Positions 1 through 8,525 of a DNA stretch of 19,875 bases are shown piece after piece. A program made the position numbers and the translations under genes. Each line of letters opens with the position of its first letter. The stretch's first letter is position 1. Source of the stretch: Planctomycetaceae bacterium. GTDB taxonomy: Bacteria > Planctomycetota > Planctomycetia > Planctomycetales > Planctomycetaceae. The notes below the pieces were generated by a model, which did no database searches, was not told where the DNA came from, and saw only the letters and a program-made list of their open reading frames with translations. The stretch is taken from contig DLVV01000384.1 of NCBI GenBank assembly GCA_003445035.1, positions 1 through 19,875 of the forward strand, read 5' to 3'.

Positions 1-453
1 CGGGCAAAGGCCGCCCGCGGCACGGCAAAAGGCGGAGTTCCCTCGGGAAAAGAACTTTCCGAACGTCTCGCGTCCAACGGTGCGGGCACCGGTGATGTGC
101 AGGTGTCCATGGCCTGGAATAACGGCAACGACATCGACGTGGCTGTGGCCTGTCCCTCCGGAGAGTTGATCTTTTTCGGCCACAAGCGGTCGGCCTGCCG
201 AGGGCAACTGGATATTGACCGTAACGCCGGCGGTCCGACCGACCTGTCTCCGGTGGAAAACATTTTCTGGGCGACAGGTGACGCCCCCAAGGGACGGTTT
301 GCTGTGCTCGTCAAGCACTACGCCAACCACGGATTTCCGGATCCGACGGGGTTCATCGTGCGGGTTTCCGTTGACGGTCAGACCAGGGAATTCCGCGGGA
401 TGGTGACGGCCAACCAGCCGCCGGTTACAGTGCACCAGTTCACCCGGCGGTGA
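1..453 (+). CDS. C-terminal part of a YfaP/DUF2135-like beta-sandwich protein (5' partial)
   Basis: The reading frame is open from base 1 without a stop, so the gene starts upstream of the window; the ATG at 97 is internal. The visible 150 codons hold a beta-rich domain: an aspartate-rich strand pair (NGNDIDVAV), then CPSGE, FFGHKRSACRG, LDIDRNAGG, a PVENIFW strand, and an APKGRFAVLVKHY strand. This pattern resembles the YfaP/DUF2135-type domain, where such Asp/Gly turns are typical and may bind metal. It ends with TGA at 451-453, 50 bases before the ExbB gene and on the same strand, so it may belong to the same transcript. What lies at its N-terminus is unknown, so the function of the whole protein cannot be given. 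Family assignment is from recalled motif resemblance only. Confidence 0.75.
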   Translation, partial: RAKAARGTAKGGVPSGKELSERLASNGAGTGDVQVSMAWNNGNDIDVAVACPSGELIFFGHKRSACRGQLDIDRNAGGPTDLSPVENIFWATGDAPKGRFAVLVKHYANHGFPDPTGFIVRVSVDGQTREFRGMVTANQPPVTVHQFTRR

Positions 454-503
454 ACCGGACAGAACGAGATCCTGGATCAATCAAACTGGGGTAAAGTGAT
501 TCC

Positions 504-1217
504 ATGCTTGACATGCTGCTGAAGACCGGGTGGATGGGGATTCCCCTGTTCCTGTTGTTTTTTTTCGCGGTGGCGTTGTTCATTGAACGCTGGTTGGCAT
601 TCAGCCGCGAGGCGACGGAGATGGAGAGTTTCAGTGCCCCGTTCGAACAGGCCGTGCAGGCTTTGCGGTTTGACGAGGCGGCGCAGATCTGTGACATGAA
701 CACCGGAAATATTGCCGAGGTCTATCGGATTGCCGTGCAGCACTACGGCCAGGGGGCGGCGACTCTCCGCAACGTGCTGAGCAGTCACATTGAACTTCAG
801 ATCGTGCCGAGGTTGCGGGCACGGATGAAATTCCTGGGAGCTATCGGCAAAGGCGCCCCGATGATCGGCTTGCTGGGGACCGTGTACGGCATGATGAATG
901 CCTTCGTGAAGATCGCCTCGGCAACCGGCCAGGGAGCCGATGCGAAGAACCTCGCCGGGGACATTGGTATGGCCCTGGGCACCACGTTTCTCGGGTTGGT
1001 CGTGGCCGTGCCGGTCGTGTTCGGCATGGCCTATCTCCGCGGGCGGATTGACCAGTTCGAGATCGACCTGGAACGCTACAGCAACACCGTCGTGGATCTG
1101 CTCTATTCGACGGCTCCCACCAACGAGATCGAGGCGGGTGGGGTCGCGTTCGAAGCGCAGCCCCCGATGGATCCTCCGCCGGAACCGTTGGCACCGTCAC
1201 AGCCGGTGCGGCGCTAA
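504..1217 (+). CDS. MotA/TolQ/ExbB proton channel family protein
   Basis: The 237-residue product has the normal length and layout of ExbB/TolQ: one N-terminal membrane helix at about residues 11-30, a cytoplasmic helical segment (about 35-108), then two close membrane helices at about 111-135 and 155-178. The diagnostic motif GKGAPMIGLLGTVYGMMNAF and the later GMALGTTFLGLVVAVP are clear. Family members form a pentamer around an ExbD/TolR dimer in the inner membrane and convert the proton or sodium motive force into mechanical work on a periplasmic partner. A Pro-rich cytoplasmic tail follows residue 210. Two ExbD genes lie directly downstream. No TonB or TolA gene is visible, so the partner driven by this motor is not the classical one. 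The start at 504 is the first ATG of the helix; the ribosome site is weak. Confidence 0.93.
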   Translation: MLDMLLKTGWMGIPLFLLFFFAVALFIERWLAFSREATEMESFSAPFEQAVQALRFDEAAQICDMNTGNIAEVYRIAVQHYGQGAATLRNVLSSHIELQIVPRLRARMKFLGAIGKGAPMIGLLGTVYGMMNAFVKIASATGQGADAKNLAGDIGMALGTTFLGLVVAVPVVFGMAYLRGRIDQFEIDLERYSNTVVDLLYSTAPTNEIEAGGVAFEAQPPMDPPPEPLAPSQPVRR

Positions 1218-1253
1218 ACCTGGACCAATCGCCAGTCTGCAGAGGTGTGAGTG

Positions 1254-1736
1254 ATGATCAGGATCCGTCGCCACGCGGATGAAGTCGACGAGGAAGATCT
1301 CGACATCACGCCGATGATCGATATGACCTTCCTGTTGTTGATCTTCTTCATGGTCACCAGCGTGATTTCCAAGAAGGCCAATCCCGACTTGCCCAAGTCG
1401 GTCGCGGGTGACACCGAGGAAGTGGACAAGCAGGTGATGCTGGTTCTGGATTTTCCCGAGGGCATCGACGAATCCCACCGCGAATCGTTGAGCGGATCGC
1501 AGGACATCACGCTGCAGCAGGCCCGGATTTACTTCCAGGACAACCGGGACGAGTCGATCCCTGCCAGCGAGTTGGCTGGCAGGTTGGAAGCGAAACTCCA
1601 GGGGCCGGGGCGTCCGAAACGGCTGATTCTCCAGGCGAGCCGGAAAATGCCGGTCGGGGTGGTTCGCGAGGTGTTGAAACTGGCCACCAGGGCGAATGTG
1701 GAGAACGTGTCGGTGGCCGTCTGGATCCCCAAGTAA
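1254..1736 (+). CDS. ExbD/TolR biopolymer transport protein (first copy)
   Basis: The 160-residue product is a standard ExbD/TolR: a short charged cytoplasmic start, the membrane helix with DITPMIDMTFLLLIFFM, and a periplasmic domain of about 115 residues. The aspartate of MID (residue 23) matches the conserved proton-carrying residue in the family. The stretch from about 110 (LILQASRKMPVGVVREVL) matches the family's periplasmic fold. GTG at 1251 immediately precedes ATG at 1254; the AGAGG at 1241-1245 is better spaced for the ATG, so 1254 is preferred. The gene lies 36 bases after the ExbB gene and 27 bases before a second ExbD. It acts in the inner membrane as the channel's inner dimer. A 9-bp inverted repeat sits inside the coding sequence at 1560-1583. 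Confidence 0.93.
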   Translation: MIRIRRHADEVDEEDLDITPMIDMTFLLLIFFMVTSVISKKANPDLPKSVAGDTEEVDKQVMLVLDFPEGIDESHRESLSGSQDITLQQARIYFQDNRDESIPASELAGRLEAKLQGPGRPKRLILQASRKMPVGVVREVLKLATRANVENVSVAVWIPK

Positions 1737-1763
1737 ACCGGACAGATTCAGGAGACCCGGATC

Positions 1764-2411
1764 ATGTCGACATGGGATGTTCGTCGGGAACTGGAAGGCG
1801 AGTCGCTGTTCGCGGACCTTTCGACCGAAGAACTGCGAGAGTTGTATTCGACCCAGCAGGTCGGCCCGATGGACTGGGCCCGTCCGGATCCCGCGTACCC
1901 GTGGAGACAACTGACGACATGGGATGAGTTGGCTGACATCACCCACGCGCAGCGGCGGCGGCGAAATCGCCAGGGCGTCGGCGAGGAAGAGATGGACATG
2001 ACGCCGATGATCGACATCACGTTTCTGTTGCTGATTTTCTTCATGATTACGGCCACATTTGACCTGCAGAAAGGCCTGGCCTTTCCGCCGGAGAAACCTG
2101 ACCAGACGCCGGAGAACGAGTCGGCGCCCGGGTTGGCGGCCGTCCAGCAGCAGCAACTGGTGCTGAAGATCGGGGCCAATGACACTTTTCAGCTGCTCGG
2201 TGACAATCAGCAGCCTGGCCCCGAGATTTCCGCGGAGGACCTTGTCGACACGTTGCGCGAGAAGAGCCAGGCGGAGACCAAGAGCAAGCTGTTGATTCTG
2301 CCACACGACGCGGCCAGTCACGAAGCGGTCGTGCTGGCCATAGATTCGTCGGCCCAGGCCGGGATCACCGAGATCGCTATCGCAGACATCCAGACCGCAC
2401 CGGATCCATGA
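1764..2411 (+). CDS. ExbD/TolR family protein with N-terminal cytoplasmic extension (second copy)
   Basis: The 215-residue product has the ExbD core MDMTPMIDITFLLLIFFM at about residues 77-94, with the conserved aspartate at 84, followed by a periplasmic domain of about 115 residues. It differs from ordinary ExbD by about 75 extra residues before the membrane helix. Part of that extension (LSTEELRELYSTQQ followed by PWRQLTTWDEL) resembles the second half of a GYF_2/DUF4339-type domain, a small domain often found at the N-terminus of planctomycete membrane proteins; this resemblance is tentative. AGGAG at 1750-1754 supports the start at 1764. Two different ExbD proteins beside one ExbB suggest a heterodimer in the channel, with the extension as a cytoplasmic docking arm (inference). 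Confidence 0.92.
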   Translation: MSTWDVRRELEGESLFADLSTEELRELYSTQQVGPMDWARPDPAYPWRQLTTWDELADITHAQRRRRNRQGVGEEEMDMTPMIDITFLLLIFFMITATFDLQKGLAFPPEKPDQTPENESAPGLAAVQQQQLVLKIGANDTFQLLGDNQQPGPEISAEDLVDTLREKSQAETKSKLLILPHDAASHEAVVLAIDSSAQAGITEIAIADIQTAPDP

Positions 2412-2463
2412 ACCGTGTGGCGGTCCGTCCCAGCCGGCCCGCACAGAATCGTTGTTACGTGCC

Positions 2464-5400
2464 ATGTCGCAGCCCACTGAATACCTGGACTTCCAGTGTC
2501 CGGCGTGCCGCCACGAGTTTCATCTCGAGGTGAACGCCGACGTGGAGGAGGTGGTGTGTCCGGATTGCGACACGTCGGTGAAGGTGCCCCGCTTCGAGAC
2601 ACTGAAGCTGTCACCCGCAGAGCGGCCGAGCCGTGACACCACGATCGACACGTCTCCGGTTCCGGAGACGGCAGCGGCGAACCGTCCGGCGGAGCCGCCG
2701 CCCTCGGCGGCCGTTGCCGCGGTCGGGACACATTCGGTCCAGGAGGCTGTTCGCCGCGATGGGGCCGGGACCCGCCCCGCGGGGCCGATTTACGGTCCCG
2801 AAACGTCGCTGTCCGGATGGAAGCGGTTCCGCCGCTGGTTTTTTCGGGCGTTTTTTGAGAGCCGCGCCGGGATGGCGGTTTTGCTGGGAACGATCCTGAT
2901 CGGGACCGTGGCGACCTGGTGGATCTGGCAGCGGAGTGAAACCCAGCGGCACGAGGGCCTGGTTGCCGCGGCGTGGGACAAGGCTGACGTGGCATTTCGC
3001 CAGGCGCAGTTTGACGATGCGAGCGTGAACTACCAGGAGGTGGTGTCGCGGGCACAACAATGGGGGACACAGGGAGGGCCGCATGTGGAACTGGCCCAGC
3101 AGATGATAGGACTGGCTGATCGAGCTGAAGCGGTCAGTGCCGCATTGGCTGCGGGGACGGCCCCCTTGCCGGAGGCGGCGTTTGCCGACATGAAACAATC
3201 TGTCGCGGAATTGCTCGAGGGGCAGGACATGCCACCGGCTGGTGCGGACATGGTTGCCGAAGATGATCCGCCTGTCGGGTTGGATTTCACCACCTCGGCT
3301 CGGGTCAGCAAGCTGGTCGATGGCTGGCTGGTGAGCCAGGCCGAGAGGATGGCGGCCCCCCTGGCAGATGCGGCCAGGCCCCAGGCGTTGGCTGTCGATC
3401 GGCTCGAGCAGTTGGCCGGGTGGTTGGACCAGTGGGGCCGCGACACCACCGGGTTGCGGGCCAGCTGCGAGAAGGCACGTGAACGCATCCAGCGGTCCGG
3501 GTTGCAGGAACGCTTCACCGAGGCGGGCCAGTCCGCGATGGATGGTTATTCGGCCGACACGGTTCTGGCGGCGCTCGCGGTTCTTGAGTCCTGGCAGAAA
3601 GCCGGGGGCGGCGAACAGGTCGACACGCAACGGGCCGAATTCCTGGAGACGCTCGCCGTGAAACTCAAGGAAGGCAGGCCGCTGGAAGAGGAGCCTGACG
3701 GGAACAGGCCGCTGGTGGTTGGGCCGCCGGTCGTCGCGTTGGCGGCTGGTTCGGCGAAGCCGATCGGGGAGGGGCGGCAAGTGGTCTATGTCAACGATGA
3801 GGATCAGTTGCTGGCACTGGACGCTGAGACGGGAGTGGCCGGGTGGGCGGTTCGCCGCGGGTTCACCAATGGCTGGTTGCCGGCCAATGGACGTGCCGGG
3901 GACAAGGCCGTGTGCGTGGTCTCCTGGCGGCGGGAGCGACGGATGTACCTCTCGTGTCTCGAATGCCTTTCGGGCATACCGGTCTGGACGCGCCGGATGC
4001 CGGTGTCCGATGGGAAGTTGTCACAGCCTCCGATTGTCCACAAGTCGAGTGTGCTGGTGCCGACCGAGGCGGGCCTGGTGGTCCAACTGGACCTCGTCAG
4101 CGGCAAGACCCGGTCTCGGGTGCGGTTGCCCGAGTCATTGGCCGCCCGGTGCGTGTTGAACGTCGAAAAGGAACGCCTGGCTTGCCTGGGACGTGAACTG
4201 GGCACCTACACGCTGGGCCTGTCACCGGCGCTGTCGATCGAAGAGGTTCATGTGCGAGACGGGGCAGTCGGCGAGGGGCAGGCGCACGTTGCATGGGCCG
4301 GCTCGCTGTTGTTGGCCGCAATCAACCTCGATGAGTCCCGCTGCCGCCTGGTCACCTATCGGCTGGCCGGTGGTCAACTTCTGGAAGCGGGTGAGGCACT
4401 GGAGTTTGACGGGAACTTCTGGCAGCCACCGTCGATCCTCGGTGACTCCGCGTTTCTCGCCACCGATTCGGGGCAGTTGGCCAGGCTGGTGTTGTCGCCG
4501 GCCAGTCCGGAGCAGCCGGTGAAGAAGGTGTGGTCGGGTGGCGAAGTTGCCTCGCAGCTGGGGTCACGACCGTACGTGCTGTCCCATGCCGAGGCTCCGT
4601 TGCTGATGGGATTTGGCGGTGCAGTGACCGCCTCGTTCCTGGAAATGGGTGGAGAAAAGAAAGACCAGGGGGTCCGGACGGCTTGGACATGGTCGGTTCC
4701 CGATGAGGGGCAGGTGGTGTTTCAGCCCCTGCAACTGTGCCCCCGCGGGGTGGTGATTGCGGTGCGGCAGCCGGGCAAAGCCGGGGTGTTTGTCAATTGC
4801 CTGGATCTCACCAGCGGTCGTCAGCAATGGACGTGGTCCAACGGCGGCACGCCGCCCGTCGAGAAGCCGACCGAAGACGGCGCGGCTGTCGTCCGTCCGT
4901 CCTGGTCGCTTGTCGTCGCACACTTTCAGCCTGTGAGGTCACTGGATCCCTGGAATGCCGCCCTGCCGCTGGAGCGCGAACTGGTTCCGTTGCTGTTTGA
5001 CCGGTTGCTGCAACCCGGGGGCGACGGTGCGCGGTACATCAAGGGGCCGCTCGTCGACGGTTACGAGTTGTTGCCCGGGACGCGGCAGTCCGCTGCGGGA
5101 GCGGCGTGCCGAGTGTTTCGGTTTCGACTCAAATCGAGTCGGTCCTTTCATGACGGGCAGCGGATGGATAGCGAGGACGTGGTCGAGTCGATTCGACGGC
5201 TGGGCGACGCCCGGGTGCGGTGGGGGCAGCGTGAGCAGTTCCGGATGCTGCGGGCGCCCCGGAGCCTCGCTGACGGTCGGGTTGAGGTCATGGTGCGTCC
5301 CTATCTCGCCACGGGTCGCCTGTTGAGTGTCTATGTCGCGCCGCGGCGTCACTACGCCAACATTCCTCCATCCGGGTCTGCCCTGTCCTCGGTGCCAGTC

Positions 5401-6423
5401 GGCAGCGGGCGGTTTGAGGTTGTCGATCGGCTGCGGGCCGACGAAATCGTGCTCCGCCGCAGTCGTCACCATGCGGAATCGCGGCGAGGCGAAGTCGGCG
5501 TCCAGGAGGTGGTGCTCAAGCGGTTCAAGGTCTCGGCGATTGACGACATCGTCGACCGTTGGCAGGCCAGGCGGGTCGACATGATCGCCGGCCTGGGGGC
5601 TGCGGAACTGGCCGTGCTGAAGGCCAAGGGCGTGGATGGAGACCTCAGGCTGGTCAGGAGCCACCGGGTTGCCGTGTTGATGTTCAACCATCGGTCGACG
5701 CCGTTTACAGACCCGAAAATGAGACACAAGGTCGTGAGGCTGGTGGGGCCGGAGTTCCGTCGCGAGGTGCTCAAGCGGTTGGGCGGTGACCAGGCTGGAG
5801 CCGTCGTGGTCGGGAGCGTGATTCCCTCAATCAACCGCGCCGCCGAGGCGGCGCTCCCCGACGGACTCGTTGAACACTACCTGGGCCAACTCAAGGAGGC
5901 TGCCGGCGGCCGGAGCCTGTCACTGAAGGTCGTTGTCGGCAACCAGTTGTCTGAACGGGCTGCTGCGGCGATTGCGGGCCGGTTGACCTCCATGGCAGGG
6001 GCGAGGGTGAATCTCGTCCGGCTCACGGCTGACCGGTTCCACCTCGAGGTCCACGAACGACACTCGTTTGATCTGGCCGTTCGCGTGCTGGATTACTCGG
6101 ACCCGTTGTTGAGCCTCGGCGGATTGATGGACACGCGGGCGTCGAAAGGGGAGTCGCTTTCGCTGAACGTCCTGGGATTTGGTGGGCAGCAGTTGATGCA
6201 ATCGCTCGTCGATTTTCGTATGGCCCAGGACTGGACGGGTGTGCTGCAGGCCCGGCGGAGGCTCGACGACGTGATCCGTAACCAGGCCGTCGTGGTTCCG
6301 CTGTGGTCTGATCCCCAGTACGCGTTGATCCAAAAGTCAATCCGCAGCCCGGCTCCCCCGGCGAACCGCTGTTCCGGGCCGTGGCTGTTTCACCGGTTGG
6401 CGGAATGGAGCCGAGGAACATGA
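2464..6423 (+). CDS. Zinc ribbon - membrane anchor - PQQ-like propeller - family 5 solute-binding fusion protein
   Basis: The product has 1319 residues from the ATG at 2464; a TTG at 2452 in the same frame is possible, but neither has a clear ribosome site. Visible parts in order: a zinc ribbon with Cys12, 15, 32 and 35; a low-complexity Pro/Ala linker; a membrane helix at about 136-156 preceded by Arg/Lys; an alpha-helical, TPR-like region to about 430; a PQQ/WD-type propeller at about 439-800 (blades such as VVYVNDEDQLLALDAETG); and an ABC-type family 5 (oligopeptide/nickel) solute-binding domain at about 823-1290. The last shows the family's hallmarks: SLDPWNAALPLERELV, SFHDGQRMDSEDVV, PVGSGRFEVV and FNHRSTPFTDPKMR. 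The zinc ribbon should be cytoplasmic and the rest periplasmic. No permease or ATPase of an ABC importer is nearby, so a sensing or scaffold role beside ExbB/ExbD seems likelier than import. Confidence 0.9.
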   Translation: MSQPTEYLDFQCPACRHEFHLEVNADVEEVVCPDCDTSVKVPRFETLKLSPAERPSRDTTIDTSPVPETAAANRPAEPPPSAAVAAVGTHSVQEAVRRDGAGTRPAGPIYGPETSLSGWKRFRRWFFRAFFESRAGMAVLLGTILIGTVATWWIWQRSETQRHEGLVAAAWDKADVAFRQAQFDDASVNYQEVVSRAQQWGTQGGPHVELAQQMIGLADRAEAVSAALAAGTAPLPEAAFADMKQSVAELLEGQDMPPAGADMVAEDDPPVGLDFTTSARVSKLVDGWLVSQAERMAAPLADAARPQALAVDRLEQLAGWLDQWGRDTTGLRASCEKARERIQRSGLQERFTEAGQSAMDGYSADTVLAALAVLESWQKAGGGEQVDTQRAEFLETLAVKLKEGRPLEEEPDGNRPLVVGPPVVALAAGSAKPIGEGRQVVYVNDEDQLLALDAETGVAGWAVRRGFTNGWLPANGRAGDKAVCVVSWRRERRMYLSCLECLSGIPVWTRRMPVSDGKLSQPPIVHKSSVLVPTEAGLVVQLDLVSGKTRSRVRLPESLAARCVLNVEKERLACLGRELGTYTLGLSPALSIEEVHVRDGAVGEGQAHVAWAGSLLLAAINLDESRCRLVTYRLAGGQLLEAGEALEFDGNFWQPPSILGDSAFLATDSGQLARLVLSPASPEQPVKKVWSGGEVASQLGSRPYVLSHAEAPLLMGFGGAVTASFLEMGGEKKDQGVRTAWTWSVPDEGQVVFQPLQLCPRGVVIAVRQPGKAGVFVNCLDLTSGRQQWTWSNGGTPPVEKPTEDGAAVVRPSWSLVVAHFQPVRSLDPWNAALPLERELVPLLFDRLLQPGGDGARYIKGPLVDGYELLPGTRQSAAGAACRVFRFRLKSSRSFHDGQRMDSEDVVESIRRLGDARVRWGQREQFRMLRAPRSLADGRVEVMVRPYLATGRLLSVYVAPRRHYANIPPSGSALSSVPVGSGRFEVVDRLRADEIVLRRSRHHAESRRGEVGVQEVVLKRFKVSAIDDIVDRWQARRVDMIAGLGAAELAVLKAKGVDGDLRLVRSHRVAVLMFNHRSTPFTDPKMRHKVVRLVGPEFRREVLKRLGGDQAGAVVVGSVIPSINRAAEAALPDGLVEHYLGQLKEAAGGRSLSLKVVVGNQLSERAAAAIAGRLTSMAGARVNLVRLTADRFHLEVHERHSFDLAVRVLDYSDPLLSLGGLMDTRASKGESLSLNVLGFGGQQLMQSLVDFRMAQDWTGVLQARRRLDDVIRNQAVVVPLWSDPQYALIQKSIRSPAPPANRCSGPWLFHRLAEWSRGT

Positions 6424-8333
6424 GCGGACACGGTTGCCTGTTGACCCTGGTGCGATGTCGGTCGTTGCTGATGACGCTGTCGGTGATGATTCTCGGGAAC
6501 GGGTGGGCCGTGGCCCAGGAGTCCCGCCAGGTTTCGGCCGTTGTCGGGTTCGCCGAGCATGAGGCGCTGGGGGAAGTGCTGAAGCAGCAGGTCCGTGATG
6601 CTGTGAGCCGGCGGCTCGAGCAGCGGACAGGTCACGAAGTCTTGTGGTCGGACATGCCCGATACATGGAGGAGCACGGTTCCGGGGGGCGAGGGGCAGAG
6701 CCTGACACCGGCGATGTGTCGCCAGGGGAAGCTGGATCTTGGGGTCCAGGGGCTCTCGCTGTGGATCGAATACGCCAAGGGCACGTACCTCATCCGGTGT
6801 GCCGTGTTTCACCGGGAATTCAACGACGTGATCATGTCGCGGGTGGTGTCGGTGGTCGATCGCCGTCTTGTGGTCAACACCGTCGACCGTCTCGTTCAAC
6901 GCGTGTGGCGGCCCGTCGGCGAGATCACCGGCGGCGAGGGGGGCAGCCTGGTGGTGTTGCTGGCCGGGTCGGGAGTTCGGCTGCCGGTGCCCGGGAGCCC
7001 TCTGGAGGTCGTCGCGGTGCTCGAGCGACGCGACGGCAGACACGTACAGCCCTGGAAGGGGAAGTTTCTCGTTGTTCGCGAGCATCGTGACGCGTCGACC
7101 ATGACGACCGGTGTGGTTGATGCAGGACAACAGGTGCCGGCCTTTTTCCGCCACGTGGGCACGCCCCGGGCTCGTTATTTTGTTCGCGGCGTAAAGCCTC
7201 GCCGCGGCCCGACACGGATCCGCGTGATCTCGGACATGGATGGCCGGCCCCGCGAAGCGTGTGCCGTTTTCGTCAGTGATCAGAAACCGGGCGGCGGGTA
7301 TCCGGGCGGTCCGCCCAGCGGCTTGACCGACGAGGGGGGCTATTTTTCTGTTCCGTTTCCGGGGATCGGGTTCCGGTATGTGACGGTGGCTTGCGGCTTC
7401 TTTTCTGCGACGAAAGCAGTGGCCAGCGGCCAGGGGGCCTTCCCGATTGTTTTCAAGATGCCACGGGTCTCAGCCATCAAGGAGATGGAGGCGAGTTTCC
7501 AGGAGATTCGTCGTCGAGTGAAGGAGACCGAGGACTGGATCAACGTGACCACCGAGGGTGTGAATCGCCAGGTGGTGTCGGCAGACGAGGCCGGGATCGA
7601 GAAGGCGATCGTGACACTTCAGCGGAGTCCGGATTGGCAGAAATTTCGCCACGATCTGCAGGAACTACAGAAGGATCTCGAAAAAGACGCGGCCAGTGAG
7701 GGAGGGCGTGCGGGGGTCGACAAACTCGTGGCCGTGGTGCAGGAAGAGTTGAACCGCGTCTCGCGGGACAAGCGGAACTGGCAGGCGAATATTGACCGCA
7801 CGGAGGTGAACCTCAGGACCATCAAGGCGACGCGTCTGGTCGCCGAGTTCAAGACGGCCCGGGAAGCCTTCAAATGGACCGCGGCTGTGTCCGCGCTGGA
7901 GGAGTTGTCCCGGGTCACTCCGGATAACGAGGACGCCAAGAAATTGTTGTCGCGGTTGCAGCGAGCGTTGCCGGAACATTCACCGCGACACGCCATGGCT
8001 CGACGCCAGGCCAGGGATGGTGTGCGGGCCGAATCGGCGGTTGACGTGTTGTCGAGTTGGCGGGCGACCGTCAAGGAGATTCGCGTGCTGATTCGGGAAG
8101 ACGACGGTCCCGTTCTGTGGGAACTGCTGGCGGGGCTCGCGACATCGATCAAGCTCGTGGCGGACGAAGGCGGGGCGGTGGCGCGTCGCGTCGACTCGGC
8201 AGGGGATGATCTCAGCGACGAGGAACAACAGCGGCTGGAGAATCGTCTGAAGGCGATCAAGGATGCGTTGTCCGGATTGGCGGCCGTACAGAAGGACACG
8301 AAAACCCTGGTGAAAGATTTCTTCAACCAGTAA
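6420..8333 (+). CDS. Secreted beta-domain and coiled-coil protein of unknown function
   Basis: The ATG at 6420 overlaps the previous stop codon (ATGA), and GAGG lies five bases upstream, so the two genes are probably translationally coupled; a GTG at 6381 and an ATG at 6405 in the same frame are less likely. The 637-residue product begins with a signal peptide (hydrophobic core about 15-30, likely cut after AVA at 30-32). Residues about 33-260 are mixed alpha/beta and unrecognised. Residues about 265-350 look like a carboxypeptidase-regulatory or Ig-like beta domain (IRVISDMDGRP, then LTDEGGYFSVPFPG). Residues about 355-500 are a Glu/Lys/Arg-rich coiled coil, followed by a helical C-terminus. 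I do not recognise a family. The context suggests a periplasmic partner of the fusion protein upstream and the membrane GTPase downstream. Confidence 0.88.
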   Translation: MSGHGCLLTLVRCRSLLMTLSVMILGNGWAVAQESRQVSAVVGFAEHEALGEVLKQQVRDAVSRRLEQRTGHEVLWSDMPDTWRSTVPGGEGQSLTPAMCRQGKLDLGVQGLSLWIEYAKGTYLIRCAVFHREFNDVIMSRVVSVVDRRLVVNTVDRLVQRVWRPVGEITGGEGGSLVVLLAGSGVRLPVPGSPLEVVAVLERRDGRHVQPWKGKFLVVREHRDASTMTTGVVDAGQQVPAFFRHVGTPRARYFVRGVKPRRGPTRIRVISDMDGRPREACAVFVSDQKPGGGYPGGPPSGLTDEGGYFSVPFPGIGFRYVTVACGFFSATKAVASGQGAFPIVFKMPRVSAIKEMEASFQEIRRRVKETEDWINVTTEGVNRQVVSADEAGIEKAIVTLQRSPDWQKFRHDLQELQKDLEKDAASEGGRAGVDKLVAVVQEELNRVSRDKRNWQANIDRTEVNLRTIKATRLVAEFKTAREAFKWTAAVSALEELSRVTPDNEDAKKLLSRLQRALPEHSPRHAMARRQARDGVRAESAVDVLSSWRATVKEIRVLIREDDGPVLWELLAGLATSIKLVADEGGAVARRVDSAGDDLSDEEQQRLENRLKAIKDALSGLAAVQKDTKTLVKDFFNQ

Positions 8334-8391
8334 GCGAGCATGTGCGGGGCGGTCGATTGTGGGGAGGCCGCAAGTCAGCCGGCGCGCTGAA

Positions 8392-8420
8392 TTGATTGCC
8401 CGTTCAAGGCGCGGCACAAT
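8392..8420 (+). promoter_or_regulatory. Possible weak sigma70-like promoter
   Basis: In the 192-base gap before the GTPase gene, TTGATT (8392-8397) and CACAAT (8415-8420) are separated by 17 bases. Each hexamer matches the sigma70 consensus at four of six positions. This is the only promoter-like pair I noticed in the gap, and chance occurrence is quite possible. The rest of the gap shows no gene or RNA structure. Confidence 0.25.
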
Positions 8421-8525
8421 GCGAGCCGCTTGGTGGAAACGACGTCTGCGGTCCATTGTGGGTGGGAGCTGGTTGTTGTGGCTTGCCGATCACGACTCTT
8501 GGAAGTCGGTGCTCCAGGTGGCCTG

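Noticed and set aside
453..1746. The 11-mer AACCGGACAGA just after two stop codons (453-463 and 1736-1746)
   Set aside because: Short, only two copies, and no symmetry or hairpin; coincidence is the simplest reading.
504..2411. Reading the ExbB/ExbD set as a flagellar MotAB stator or as the ZorA/ZorB pair of Zorya
   Set aside because: The channel protein has three membrane helices and no long cytoplasmic tail as in ZorA, and the partners are short ExbD proteins without an OmpA-like peptidoglycan-binding domain.
1197..2477. Long open frame (426 codons) on the - strand opposite the two ExbD genes
   Set aside because: It is antisense to two genes with unmistakable ExbD motifs; long antisense frames are expected in G+C-rich DNA, and its product has no recognisable domain.
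2611..3780. Long - strand frame (389 codons) opposite the fusion gene
   Set aside because: Rich in Arg, Pro and Gly with no domain, and antisense to a continuous 1319-residue protein with several recognised domains.
2464..6423. A complete ABC peptide importer
   Set aside because: Only a solute-binding domain is present; no permease or ABC ATPase gene occurs in the window.
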